64,000 nt of DNA. Origin: Orbilia blumenaviensis (Eukaryota > Ascomycota > Orbiliomycetes > Orbiliales > Orbiliaceae). The position numbers and the translations under genes were made by a program. Under the pieces are notes generated by a model. It was not told the DNA's origin. It saw nothing but the letters and a program-made list of their open reading frames with translations, and did not search any database. Location of the stretch: the NCBI GenBank assembly GCA_036872755.1, contig JAVHNS010000016.1, positions 62,001-126,000 of the forward strand. Direction: 5' to 3'. Numbering within the stretch: position 1 is the stretch's first letter; each line of letters begins with the position of its first letter. This document shows, piece by piece, positions 35,169 through 48,600 of the stretch.

Positions 35169-36419
35169 CGCGGAAGGCGGGTTCATCATGGTATGCATAT
35201 GGCTGAAACGCTTAGTATGCAGGACATATGTACATACATGACTCTTGAGTCACATTCACCTCTGTCCAGATTGCTTTCTAGTTATTATTAGTAGTAAATT
35301 GATTCGAATACGATTTTTATATGTACGAGACCATATCGAGATACCCGTCAGCTGAGGACTATCGATATCAGACCATGCATGCATTTCGGTTTTCCAAACG
35401 TTGTTGTTAATGCAAAACCCCGTTTCAAGAAAGTGGATGGAAATTTTTTTCGATAACCCCCACAATTACCAGGGAATTAGTATCCTTTAGGAATAAGTAG
35501 GCAACTAAGTCTTACCTATTCGTATTCCGAATAAAATATCTAGTATATAAAGCAATCAACGTTACATGATTTGTCAGCAACACAAATAATAGTGAATCTG
35601 GAGTTTGAGGTTGGCGACTGTTTGAGGAATCAACATTGTCAAAAGTATAACAACAATGGCGGAAACTTCGGAAATTTAAAAATATATTTGGTAGCGTATA
35701 TGCCTAGTAAGCTATAAGATAGTACCACGCGTGTGGTAGCTTAGTTTCAGATGGCTTTGATTCAATATCATAACGAGTGTTTCAAATCTCCATCAGTCTT
35801 ATGTATCCCATTTCTTAAGAGCTGGCAACTGGATTGTAATTCGACAGAAATTTTTGCAAGGAGCGGAACTAGAATAATTTGAAGCAATCCAATTTGAATT
35901 ATAGAAAGAAAATTTACAAGAATTAAGAAATATAGCGTACAAATCGAGACACGTATTTGACAATGAAGTGAAAGAGTGAGGTAATTTGAATGACACTGGG
36001 TTAAAAAAAATCCCAGGGAAGTTGAAATGATAAGTATTCAATTTGGAGATAAAGGGGGGAAGGTTGCATGCGTGCGGAAGTAAAAGAGAGAAAATGGAGG
36101 GCCACATCGTGCATAAATCTACGAAGGGCGAAATCAGAACCCTTAGAAACGGGGTCCTAGTGGTAAAAGTAAAGGGATGACTCCAGAAGTCTCTCGGGGC
36201 ACCTGGGGACAAGAGTGAATCCAGAAAGGGCCTCCTGTAGTGGCTAGTGGTCGTGACCGATGGGAATGATGAGCGGTCATAACGTATCGTACGGAGAGTG
36301 TCGATGAAGCCGTTATGGCTTTGGGTATCCATGTAAGGAGATATTTTGTAATAAGCCATCTTGTTATTACATTCTGTGGTGAAAATGGTTATTCCGAGAG
36401 AGGGCAACTGAGGACATTC
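35169..36419. other. Intergenic, no supportable gene
   Basis: 1.25 kb of AT-rich sequence. A 202-codon minus-strand open frame at 35799-36407 looks like chance; see rejected items. Confidence 0.5.
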
Positions 36420-36764
36420 CTACGAGGCATTTTCGTCCTCACGGTTACCCTTAGATAGGTCTATTTTACGGATGGGAGACAGTATCGAGTCGTGGCTAGA
36501 AGACTGCTGTCTACTTGGAGGTGAGGGAGTTCTTCTGTCTGCTGATGATTGAGAAGCATTTGCCTCATCTGTCGAGCGATCATGCGTATTAGCCCCTCTA
36601 TTCGTAGATTGTGGGGCGGGCTCGGCCTCAGTCCCTGATGGATTGGCTGCCCCGCCCTCGCTGTTTGGAGGTGGAGACTCACCAGTGGGGGAACGGGAAA
36701 CTCCTTGGAGTACTCGATCCTTAGTTGTCCTCAGCGTACCTGCTAGTTCGTCAAAGGACAACAT
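36420..36764 (-). CDS. Possible small Ser/Pro-rich hypothetical protein
   Basis: ATG-initiated 114-codon open frame: MLSFDELAGTLRTTKDRVLQ, then a disordered Ser/Pro/Asn/Glu-rich sequence ending KIDLSKGNREDENAS. The first 20 residues look helical and protein-like; the rest is low complexity. A GTGAGT donor-like site lies inside (ACTG|GTGAGT), so it may be spliced differently. No family is recognised. It could be a genuine small protein or a chance frame. Confidence 0.35.
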   Translation of the reverse strand: MLSFDELAGTLRTTKDRVLQGVSRSPTGESPPPNSEGGAANPSGTEAEPAPQSTNRGANTHDRSTDEANASQSSADRRTPSPPSRQQSSSHDSILSPIRKIDLSKGNREDENAS

Positions 36765-39082
36765 GATGACTGACTCCTTGAAGGGTATTATTGAATGGCA
36801 AGAGATGTGAGTTTGGCGTAGTGATAAAAAGATAGGACAAAGAACTGTTGATACTGGATGACCTTCTTTATATCTTTAAAGAGGAGGGTTAGAAGGGTAG
36901 ATGACGTGTGTCGGTGTGAGGTTGGCTGTCCTGAAGGAAGCCAGCCAGCTGAACTGCCTCTTAACCACTTTCAAAAACCCAGCTGCTTAAGAACTACCAA
37001 CTCCAACTCGAATTCGAATCCACTCGTGATGCAACCACGGGGAACGGGAAGGCTATTGAGAAAAGGCAATCACAATTCCGGAGCGGCAGGCCTGCAGAAC
37101 GGGTCTCGTGCGGATAGGCTACTCGAAGAGAGCGATACAGGACGTCCCAAGCAAACGGTAAGACAATTGTTTCGATTCCTTTCCTAATTGGCAATCCGGA
37201 TCAATCCACTGGACAGAGCAGGCCAGGTGATCAAGCCAAATATGTGTCCTGCTGGCCTCACCCTCGCGGAACGGTGGATTTACAATATCGACCTTGTCAG
37301 GCTAGGGATTACATGCGGCGCTCGCGCTATATCCGTTATGTTCTTCCTCGGAAAACAAATAGGTGCAGGTTATGACTTGCAGGTCTAAGTTAGGTTCTCG
37401 AGCGCGAGCGGAGCAGGACTGATTTCGGATACTGTAAAAACGGCTTTTCGAGTCTTCTTAATGGGGATAGTAGACCTTTGTAAATCCCGTTTCGATTCTG
37501 ACACATTTGACAGAAGCCTTATTGTGCTGCAGGTACCAAGTTCTCCTGTTCCAGGCCCAGAGACTAATAGCAAGTTTATTCTGTATGTTTTGTCTCAAAT
37601 TCGCAACTTAATAGTTGGCCCGCTCTTTGTGATAATATCGGATTGAGGTCCACAAGGTTGGCTTTCCCTGTCGAGTAAAGGGCAGTTTGATCCGATGCAG
37701 TTGGTCTTGTTGCTTTTTACAGAATTGGATGGGACGGAATATACCAGCGTACTAATTTGTTTAGAGTCCGTTGATATTTGACTAGTTAGGCCTGCAGGTA
37801 TTTGCCCTTAGTCTTTGAAACTAAAGAAAATAGAACCGTGTCCCAAAGCTGATTTATATTCACAGAACAGATCAACAGTAGGCGGTGCTTTAATGAGGTA
37901 ATCGGCGAGTGTAATGCTGGCTCAGCTCCTCTGTGCATGGCAAGAAGAACCAATTTGAGACGTTTATGTGCAGCATCTAGGTAGTCCTCGTTAGCCTAAG
38001 CAAACTCAGCACCCAAAGGCTGGGACAATCCAGGGTGCATATGCATGCTGCTAAGGACAAGCCGTCAAGCCTCAAAAAAGGAAAAAGGTTCTGGTACCTG
38101 TCAATTGTTTTCCCACAGGGTGTCCTCACAAGCACCCCCCCGGATGTGTGGTGTTTTTACATCGTCTCCGATTTACTGGGTAACAGGAACTCGCATTTGG
38201 ACAATACTCTGAGGGATCTGCTCATCAATCCTGGCCCAGGGATCCCGTCCCCAATTGTGTTTCATAAGCTGGACATCGCGGGAGTGGTAAAGCAAACGAT
38301 TGACTTTTCCGTTTCAGTCGGCGATATTGAAGCTTTATGCCGACGGAATGTATGTCTACCTGCAATACGATGATCTTATAGAGAAAACTTTTCTTGCCAT
38401 GACCGGGTTTACGAGAATTTGACCCTGAAGCACCGTAGCTCTGCAGCTCTGGTCCAAGACGACTAACACACGCGACTGATGCAGGAAACCTCGCAGTGGC
38501 CCGGTTCACAGAACTCGACTTGGACTTGTGGCGTTGGCGCTAGCGCGTGCGAAAATTTCCAGCTTTGGCAAGGTTAATTTTTTTTTTTTAGGCTGTCGTC
38601 TGTTCTTGGGATTGGGGGTTGGGATAGACTAGTCCTATACAGTTCCTAATTTCGAGAATACTAACAAGTCTTGACTGCGGGCTGAAGTGGCTGTGTATTG
38701 GACCTTGCATTCTACGGTCCTCGTGGTCGGTTCGATGCAGTAATTAGGAAGTTCCTCGCTCGCTTGACCCAACTCTACAGACGACAGTGGAAACGAGGTT
38801 GTTCCTGCTGCAGCCTTCCTAGCGAAACCCGAATTCGAAGATGCATCCGGGTCTCAAAAGAAGCATTCTGCAAGATAAGATTAACACTGAGTTCGGCAGA
38901 TCTGGATGCCTTGCCTTCAAAGGCAACGGAAGTATGTACGTGCTATTCATTCATTATATATCCTTTTCTTATTAATTTGTTATTGTTATTGTTTTTTTAT
39001 ATATGGGTTTTGCAGCTACCCTTGCTTCGGAGTCAGCGGCGCCTTCCAGCATGAGGCTATGTGCATACTAAAAAGGCGAGGG

Positions 39083-39105
39083 AAAAAAAAAAAAAAAAAA
39101 AAAAA
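39083..39105. repeat. 23-nt poly-A homopolymer
   Basis: Uninterrupted A run in the gene-poor region. Confidence 0.85.
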
Positions 39106-39433
39106 CCTCTTCAGCGTCGAGGAAATGGTCCGTTTGGCCAGCTTGATTGGGCCAAGATACTAAAAATCTTATTCTGACGTCAGGCGGCCATCCGGCGTCC
39201 TCACCTATACAGATGCAGTCCTGAATTCTCGATGCCTTTGGGATAAGTTTGACTCGCCGGATCCAGAGGAAGTTTCGATGCCTACTAGATGTACACTTTT
39301 TTCTTTCGTTTAGGGCTGATTGAAAAAGCTTATCAACTGATATTTCTGCTCGACTAGTCAACATTGGTGTCCCAATTAGCGACTGGCCTGGAAGATGTGG
39401 CCCAAAGATGAATACACCTGATTCTTGCTTTAG

Positions 39434-39449
39434 CCCCCCCCCCCCCCCC
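39434..39449. repeat. 16-nt poly-C homopolymer
   Basis: Uninterrupted C run, followed by AAAACCCAAAGGG. Long C runs are rare in this sequence and may be misassembled. Confidence 0.8.
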
Positions 39450-42011
39450 AAAACCCAAAGGGTAGAATCATGCAGTCGGCTCTCGGACAGGTAGCTGGCA
39501 CTGGCGTAATCTTATCACTGATTGTTCGACGGAGGACAGGCTACACATAATTTCTCGTTGTTGCTTCCTACTTTGCAACAGCGTGGATGTAGCTCACCTG
39601 CATACTGCTCGATGCAGCATTCTTCTGGACCACGTCAAATTCTCCATGGCAAGACGCTGGACGGTCATCCCAGGCTAAACCTTTCGGGGCCGCTAGCGTC
39701 AATCTGAAACGGAGCCCCGTTTTCGTGGTTGCTTCTTTGTGCAGTCTGATGGAGGACAAACCGACAAACATCCTTTGCAAATTGCAATGATCGTGCGAGT
39801 GGTGTTTCCTGTGGCCGCTGGATCCAGCCAGAGTGCGAGCTCAAGCACGATACCATCACATCACGCTGTACCTACAGCCAGCGGCCAGCAGCCAGTGACA
39901 GGACTCCGGTCTCATATTACCACAGTTTTATAACTGGAAAATTCTCGAAAGGCGCTAGGGGACGCTACATCTGCAAGCCAGCTTCACGCCTTCAGGAACC
40001 AATACCCCGCTTTCGTCTTTTCCGTTCCCGCGGCACCTGGTCTCCTTGCCCTTGCACACGGTTGATCTGCTTCGGTCGTTTTTTGGGTTTGCTCCTTGGG
40101 CTCGAGGGGGACCTATTGTGCCTGTGTGCTCTCCTTCAGCATTTCTCCCTCTTTTTGCCTCTTCCTCCAACAAATCATATCATCTCACGAGGCATCGGGC
40201 TTTCGGATATCCCATTCTGCGCTATATCGGTGGTGGCACTCGAAGAACTAGGCTATCTCGGGGGAAGGCTCGGTGCTCACCTTCGTAACAAAGGAAAGGA
40301 CAGTCGAGCGAGCCGCGCGCTGCAAGCCTGACGCCTTGCTCTACTCACCCACCATAATTGGAGCCAGGCGACTGCACGGTTTCTGACCGGCGTCGTACAT
40401 TTTGACCCTCTTAGGACTCAGCTGGCATCGACAAAGCCATAAGCTCGATCGGGTCCTTTTTTTGGCTTTTCAACCGCAGGATTAGCCAACTACGAACCCG
40501 ATCGCGAGGATATTCTTCAACTAACGCCAGCCATAGAGCCGACAAGGGACTCCCTCTCCGTAAGGAGAGACAAGAGCAGGAAGAAGAAGTCCCTGGCTGG
40601 GATTGTGAGTGAATACGCCCTTCATGTCGCCAGCACAGTTGATGCCAGGTATGTCATAGTTAGCCCGTTTTTTTGACCTCCCTCGTCAAAGTACCCTGAA
40701 CACATTCTGCATTGCACCGCTTTTCCCTTTCTACCTGTTGCCCAAGAGTTATAGGCCATTAATGCCCGTGTCTACCACTATCTCCCTTTGATAGCGAGAT
40801 ATTCCGGACGTTCCCTTCCCTCTCGCTCCTTTTGCCTCCCTTCAGCTACCTCGCTTGCCTTCTCTTCGGTTTCAGATCTGCTCTCCTGCTTGGTCCCACC
40901 TATCACAACAGCTGGCCCGACAGAAACGAACTTTATTACATCCTGACGGGTGCCCTCATATACTCCCAAACGGAGAGCTGGATACCAGTGACAGACTAAA
41001 TCACTGTTCACTGTACTGAATACAAATCGGTCGCAATATATCACGGCGAGAGTTCCAAAAAAATAAAAATAAAATAAAAACAAAGGAAGAAACCGGTCAT
41101 CAGGATCAAGTGGTTTGGAAGACGCCACATAAAAGGGGAATCCCTTGAGATCCTCCGGGTTCCGGTCAAGTTTTCACGGATAAAGCAACATTTGGCTGAA
41201 CTTGACTATCTCCCCGAGGCATTGTGGCTCGAGCTCTTCCTTGACCTTGACTTCCCGTCTCTCCTAACCCGACCGACATGGGACGTTGCTAGGCCTTAGA
41301 GGGATATTCCGTCTAGGAATCCGGAGGGCATTATCTGGCTATCAGTAGCTTACCTCAGGGCACTGACCATCGCAACCCTCTAGCTCCCAATTCGAGGAGC
41401 CATTTCCTGCTATGCACATATATCTGGGTGACGCCCGTTTCGAAACACACCTTTTGCACACGATACCATAACTGAGCACGTTTCGTGGAACTTTGTCACA
41501 CCATCTGGAACATTCACCGACTTCCCTTGCACACCGTCTATGCCAGGGGTCTAGCGATCAATCAATCAATCAAATCAATTCGAGTCTGGCTTTTGCTTTG
41601 GCTACCTCATCCCCCCCTCAACAGCGTCCCCAAAGCAAACTGGCTTTTCGCCGGGAGACTTCGGCGACCATCATTAAACTCTTCAGTCAAGTATTCCCGG
41701 ATACTTCCGAATTCGTTCGAATTCCCCGATACGTTATTTTCCCTTAATTCTGCTGTACCTCTGTGGTACCGGATTGCTGAAACTTTGCGTCGAGACCTCG
41801 ATATCACACTGTTGGGGCCTTACGACGATATCTTCGGCCTGGGCGCGACCGCTGTGGCGCCCGTGACATACGCCTCAGGATACCAAGCGATCCAGTTCCT
41901 CGGAGAAGGCCAAAAGTAAAGGGGCTTCCTTGACATACAGTGCTTGGAAGTCTTGTGATCACGAGGTCCTATCTGACCAAGGTGGAATGAAAGGTCTTGA
42001 CTTAGTGAACA

Positions 42012-44845
42012 ATGCGGGAGAAGGACAAAAACAAGGACGGTATATATCGTTCGAAAAGTAAACGTAAAGCTCTGGAAGGGCTGGAAGGGCTTCGGAAAAG
42101 TAACGGGGATCTTCTTGAGCGATCAATTACGCCAAACGATCTCTACAATAGCGGGGGCATATTAGCAGGATCTGGAGGGGCGGGAGGGGCAACAGGGGGA
42201 ACTGGAAAGAGCAGCCGACCATCTTCGCCTGTGACCTCGTCGATACTCAAGAAGAGAACGTCGTTTCCGGTTGCGGGGTCTTTTGCTAACATCTTAAACT
42301 TTTCGCCTCACAGAAGGAGACCTAGCTTGCAGACGCGGAGTAGCCACCATTCGTCGAAGTCCAATCCGGCACCGACGTCTGCTGGGCCGACATCAACGTC
42401 AACTTATCCTCACGCACCTGCAGCGCCCGCATATTCACACAGCACAATCAGTAGTGGAAGGTCTCGGAGTGGGAGTGCTCACTCCCCTAGTATCAGCTCC
42501 TTGCAGAATACACCACTGCAAACGCCGACAACATCTACACATATCGGTAGCTCAAGGACGCTTGCGTCAGAATCAACCACGACATTATCTTCGACCGCGT
42601 CGTCATCCTTGTCATCTATGAATCCCTCATACGACGGGAACCGGGCTGTCGGAGGCGACAGCCCAACTGTGCCTGGGTATGGAGGTCTTGAGTCGCCACT
42701 CTCAACCAGAAGTGACTCTACAAGGATGAAAGCCTCAAGGCTCGCCGAGGCGCATGGGAATGTTAGATATGAGAGAGGTTGGGATAGCGATCATGCGTTG
42801 GAAATCGACGAAGAAGAAGAAGAACAGGATGAGCGGACAGGGACCAGGGTAATACCTGCTTCTAGAAGGATCATGACACCCCAAACACCGATACGGGAAG
42901 ACCTTGGCGGGGGTAGTAATGGTGGCGCCGTGGGTTCCTCGAGCGAAGCGGGAAGGTATAACACGTTTCGCAGGGGTTTAGGTTTCACAGAACCCGACCT
43001 CAAGATAAAAAGTCGATCAAATTCTGCAGCTTCTTCTAGGACTGGTGGTAGACTTACACTGGACACAACAGATAATGATGGAAGGGGCATGAAAGGTGTT
43101 GGAAATGTGACACCTATCATGGGTCCAGCCAAAGTCATCAACTCTAAAAAGATTGTCGAGGGTAATCTCGACCTCCTGCATACACACCCTTCGATATCTG
43201 AAACCACAATCACAAGGACAGAGGGAGAGAGTATATTGCGGTCAGAATCCACATCGCCACGTCCGGATGTTTATCCAAAAACCCCCTCATCTTCAAGATC
43301 CGCCCGTGATGATGCCGCTTCGTCTATATCCTCGACTTCCGCTTCCCTACGGGCGGCCTCCCTAAACCAAGTTGTGGCGATAAAAAGGCAACGGGAGTTA
43401 GTTGGCGAAGAGGCACCTCCGAAGTCTTCATCGTCTAATTCGTCTTCAGAGGCCCTTTCAACTATCTCTCATGGCAAAAACAGCAAAAACATCCGTAATC
43501 ATCTCAACAACAAAATGACCCTGACGTCCTCTCGAGATGCTAGCATAGCGGGCCGGAGGCACCCGCCATCTCTAGAGCTACCTCTTCCGGATCCGCTAGC
43601 CCCAAGGGTCGAGCCCGCGCCTGCTAGCGGGATGTATTGGTATAAGGCATTTTCTCATGGCCTTCCATCCGTCGCGCTTAGGGCACATACATGCACGTTA
43701 ATTGGCAGTTCTATATACGTCTTCGGAGGATGCGATTCGAAAACTTGTTTCCAAGACCTATATGTGTTCGACGCTGATTCAATGTATTGGTCTAAGCCAG
43801 ACGTCTCGGGTGACGTCCCACCTCCTCTTCGAGCCATGACTACTACTGCCGTCAATAAGAAGCTCATTATTTTTGGGGGCGGCGACGGCCCTACGTACTA
43901 TAACGATGTTTACGTCTTGGACACCGTAACCCACCGATACACAAAACCAAAAATTTCTGGGCAAATCCCCAGCAAGCGGAGAGCCCACACCGCTTGTCTC
44001 TATAAAAACGGTTTGTATGTTTTTGGCGGCGGAGACGGCGTTCGTGCGTTAAATGATGTATGGAGGCTTGATGTTAGTGATCTGAGTAAAATGAGCTGGA
44101 AGCAAATTTCCTCTGCAAGTGGGGCCACAACAATCGGCGGAGCGTCTCCAGCGGGTGCAGCGGGTTCTCGAAGCAGCAAAACTGCTGCTAATACCTCACA
44201 AACTAGTTTGTTGTCAGGCTCCGCAGGTTAGTGCATAAAATGATTTCTCAAATAGCATTTGGAGTAATAACGTTTAGGTAAACCAGGTACCAACACGCCC
44301 ACCTCGAATAAAAATTCCAACCCCGTTGTAAAGATGAAGCCCACCGCTCGGGGTTATCATACCGCGAATATGGTTCAAAACAAACTAATAATCTTTGGCG
44401 GGTCTGATGGGGTCGATTGTTTTAAGGATGTTTGGGTGTTTGATGTGGATACATCTGTCTGGAAGAACGTCGAAATTAAAACCAGTTATCCTCGACTAAG
44501 CCATACTGCTACGCTTATTGGAAGTTATCTATTTGTCGTCGGCGGTCATGATGGTGTGGAGTACAGCAATGAGGTATTGCTCTTGAACCTAGGTATGTCA
44601 ATTCTATTCCCCAAGCAGCGAGGAGTACTGACCTCGACCCCTTAGTTACAATGCAATGGGACAAGAGAAAGGTTTACGGCCTACCTCCGACGGGTAGAGG
44701 CTACCATGGAGCGGCACTACATGATAGCCGTTTATTTGTCATAGGAGGATTCGATGGACATTCCGTCTTCAACGAGACGTACATCCTTGAGCTCGCGATT
44801 AGTAGTTACTATTCGCAGATATCCCACTTCAACATCGAGGTCTAA
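42012..44845 (+). CDS. Kelch-repeat (beta-propeller) protein
   Basis: Exons: 42012-44226, 44278-44592, 44646-44845; 909 residues, phases consistent. The first 530 residues are Ser/Thr/Gly/Pro-rich and probably disordered, starting MREKDKNKDGIYRSKSKRKA. The rest is a kelch propeller of about six blades, each with the GG doublet and a following Tyr/Trp: SSIYVFGGCDSKTCFQDLYV, KLIIFGGGDGPTYYNDVYVL, GLYVFGGGDGVRALNDVWRL, KLIIFGGSDGVDCFKDVWVF, YLFVVGGHDGVEYSNEVLLL and RLFVIGGFDGHSVFNETYIL. A Ser/Ala/Gly-rich spacer lies between blades 3 and 4 at the first intron. The C-terminus SYYSQISHFNIEV matches a conserved filamentous-fungal kelch family I recall, possibly related to cell-polarity kelch proteins such as Tea1/Kel1. 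A precise orthology cannot be settled here. Confidence 0.85.
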
Positions 44846-45680
44846 CTGGGTTGTGGTACCGCTCTATGACGCACTCTGCCGCGAACAGTAGGCACTGCCT
44901 TCATACTAATACATTAATTCCAATGATTCCGCGCCAGCCCTACGCAAGAGACCCTCAGCGAATTCGCTAATCTACAGCAAATTGGTTTTCTGTCCTTTTT
45001 TCTTTCTTCTTCTGTTTCTCTTTTTCGATATTTGAAGCGATTACGGTTAACGAACCTGATGCGATTTTTGTTGTCATTTGAGACATCTTTCGCAGAGACT
45101 CTTTTTTTTGGTTGACGCGTTGGGGATCTTTTCTATGTTCCTGGTATATAACGGCCGCGGATGTTGTTGATCTTGTGCAACTTTTTTTCTTTCGCATTCT
45201 CCGCCCGAGTCCAGAACAGTCTTGCGGGTTTTGTTTCTTTTCCTATGTTTTCTTTGGAAAAACAGGCCCTTTTTTGTTTCACTTCTCATTGTAGAATATT
45301 CCTCACATTTTGTATCCAAATATTTGGTATTTCCAAATATTTTAACCGATGACACTATCCTTTTATCCTGTGCCACTATATTTACTTTCCAGACCCTGGG
45401 GCCTTGTTCTATACTGCGTATTTGGGGATGTCAAATCCTAATGCAGGCATTTATCCGTGTAGCTAAAGCAAATAAATAGCCGTTAAGAAACTATGCTTGA
45501 AAGTTAATATCGATGGGCTAGTGCTACGTAATAATTTTATAATAGAATTTGACTGTCAGTGGAGTTCGACTTCACGCTGCCAGTCGGAGAGGTTGCATCT
45601 AAATATCTAGGTAAAGTGGAAGACAATAGTACGGGGGATACTGGTCGATATGTGGATTGGTGGCCGGAAGGCTCTTGCCA
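44846..45680. other. Convergent intergenic region (kelch and TRS130 3' ends)
   Basis: 835 bp, T-rich on the plus strand, no supportable gene. Presumably holds both 3' UTRs. Confidence 0.55.
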
Positions 45681-48600
45681 CTATGCAGCAGCCTGTCCTT
45701 CGCTAGGTGCTCCACCAGCACTAATCGGCCGTCTAATGCTCCCGGCCCCCATCCTTCCAATAGTACCAACTTCATCCACTTTAACCACTTTCTCTTCAAC
45801 TTCGCTGACGACTAGAACTCCCTCACTCGCACTCCTATAGTCGGTTTCACAGCTGACTATGAAATTTTCTTCCTCCTCCTCACCATCTCCTGTAGGGTTA
45901 ACAGGAATGTACGGGAGGGCCCTAACTTCGATGCCAGGGACAAGCAAAAACCCAGGTTTAAGTGGGACCAGTAATAGTTCGAATTCCACCTCTTTATCTC
46001 CTGTCTCTGTTGCCTCTTCATCACAACCTTTCATAAACGAATATTCGAAAACGCCTCTCCTCCGTCCATTGACCAACCACTCATCGCTTTTGCTCTCCCT
46101 CCGAGCACCTCCAGAATCCGAATTGGTTGTGGTATTCATTTCATAGTAGAACCTTAAGTTATCAGGAACATTTGCGCTCCGCTTCTCCCTATCGATTCCA
46201 AGATCCCAACATCTACTAATACCTATTTTCAAAACCGCCTTAATGACTTCTCCCACCCTTACCATTTTTGGCCCACTGGAGCCACCATTTTTGACATCGC
46301 GCATCTGCAATTTAGCCGTTGCGAGGCATTGTAATGCTGGAATCTCAACCGGTATAACGATTGTTCTTGCAATTCTATCGAGTTGCTGTGCTTGTCGTTT
46401 GTCTTCTTCCTTATCCTCGTCAGCGTCCTTCCCAAAACTTTTGATGGTGGATAACAATGGTATTCTCTTCCTTCCACCCCAGGTATCGAAAAACTTTTCA
46501 ACAACCTGAGCAACGTTAGTCCTTTCAGAGTTCTTGCAATGCACACCGGCAAATGCTTCCACCCATATTTCAGGGTCGAATGTAGGGAGCTTCACTGCCC
46601 CTAGGAGAGCTGCACGTTCAACATCTGATTTTTCCAACGCTCCGACGATCTCTTCGAGCGTTGGAGTGAGAAGCCGCTCGTATCTCCCGTAACCAGCGGT
46701 AGCGAGGTGTGAAGCGAAGGCGGCATTGACTGCGACCACAATTTCTAGATCCCACATATATCAGTATCGGCAACACTAACAGAAGAAAACATCAAGAAAG
46801 AATATACCATCGCCAACCCCCCTCCACATGACTCTAAGGTACAAATTGTCACTCGAAAATTGTTCTCCTCCAGATATCCTCGTCGTTTTAAAAGTAAATG
46901 CAGCAGGCTGCTTCATATATACCACGATCCCTTCGTCGAGATCCTGGTATCCAATGCCGGTGGATGTGCGAAATGCTTTGCTACCTTCTAGCTCTGTTCG
47001 CACAATCCGCAATGGAAGGTGATTTACAGTGGAGACTTGGAATTTGCTGAAGAGGGCAGCGCGGCTGAAGATATCCTGAACGTTAACACTCAATGGCAGG
47101 GCAACTGGCACGGAGGGTGTTGCGATGTATTTGTATGCTATGGTGCCAGTGGTAAGATTGGCTTCCAGCCGAACCTGTAGTACATGTTAGCACTATATTA
47201 TAAAACATCTGATATTATGGAAACAGACCGAAAGTTCATTGAGATCCCCGTCGCTCTTATAAGGGATTCGTAGCGTAATATTCCCCAGTCTCTTACCCTC
47301 AGACTTGCTGCCGAGCTTTATTAGGCCTGCCTCGTCCAGGTCCAGCGTGATATCGTCGGGTGTTGGTCCCTCATCAGTGCCATTCACAACTTGTATATCA
47401 CTGACAAGAAGCCTCAGTCCTGCAGTCAGGCTCTTAATCTTCATTTCAACTCTTTCGACAACGGTATTACCGGAATTTACTTCAACTTCAACAGTCCGAA
47501 GCTTATCTAGTTGTATAAGTTTCGGGGAGTTTAGTCCGATATAAAAAGTCTCGGGCGCCTGGAAAAGAATTATCTTGGGGGATTCCAGTTTCCGAAGTAC
47601 CGAGAGAGGTATACTCTCGCCATTTGAAGGCGGGTCGGGCTTAAACTTATGCTTAAAGGTCAAATTATTGACGTTGAGATCCATAGATAAGATCTCATAT
47701 GTTCCCGCATAGAATGTGTCAGCGACAAAAACGATTCTATTCTTCCCCCTCTCGATAATAGTTTCCCCCTCAGTTACAAGTTGTATGTCTTTTGCAATCC
47801 CTGCAATGCCTTTTGCCTTATCATCGGCAATGGAGATGTTCATAGCAGCACTCTTTATGGTGACACTGTGAGTGAGCAACCACCTGCAATTTACTGCCAC
47901 GGACCACTTGAAACCGCTTTTTCCTTGTTCCTCGCCTTCGAACTCTGGACAAGTCTCTACCTCCACATCCGTCCAAAATTCATCGAATTTAAGATCTGTG
48001 GACCCAACGACTTTGCTAACTTCCTCCATTCCAGGGAGTAAGCCTAGTCCTTCATCTCCATCGATCCTAATGACCCCATTCAGAAACAGCATGCTTGTTC
48101 TTTGTGTCCTCCATCGCCGCTTTTCCTGCTCCGCCCTCTTCCTCAGCAGCACCAAGATAACTTTTCCGAACTCCTCATCTCGCCCCATCTTCTTAAGACA
48201 GTCCGCATACATCATAAGCAGGTTTTCCTCGACTACTGCCCACCGTTGTAGTGTATACGACGGTGCTAGTTTTGAGAAATAATGTGCTGCAGCAGCAAAG
48301 TCTTTGCGGTAGTACTTGATGCATGCGATTTCAGCGAGGGTCCGTTCGGTGCTCTTGACACGCTTGGCAAGGGAGAACAGTTTCACAGCAGTCTCCGTCA
48401 TACGCTCGTAGACAGCTAGAAACCCGGTATCACTAAGGAGCGCATGCCGTAGCATGCCGGCTCTGATACCCCACAACCAAACCCAGTCATCCTTCTCTAG
48501 AGTCTCTTCGGATTTTTGGGTCGATGCCACGCTTTCCGTATCGTTGAGATTGATATCCACCATACTACTAGTATCAGGGGCACTAGCTTCCTGGTGTTTC

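Larger units (their letters stand above)
36765..42011. other. Gene-poor 5.2-kb region upstream of the kelch gene
   Basis: No frame here looks like a recognisable protein; most open frames are short, start at non-ATG codons, or are Ser/Arg/Pro-biased. It contains a 23-A run at 39083-39105 and a 16-C run at 39434-39449. The part from about 40600 to 42011 may be promoter and leader of the kelch gene. It could hold non-coding transcripts or heavily decayed elements. No tRNA-like B-box was found by eye. Confidence 0.45.

Noticed and set aside
35799..36407. 202-codon minus-strand frame
   Set aside because: Composition is Phe/Ser/Thr-biased with no domain-like pattern, typical of the reverse of AT-rich intergenic DNA. 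No signal peptide or conserved motif.
41485..41919. 144-codon plus-strand frame before the kelch gene
   Set aside because: Begins at a non-ATG codon, resembles no protein and is probably leader or promoter sequence.
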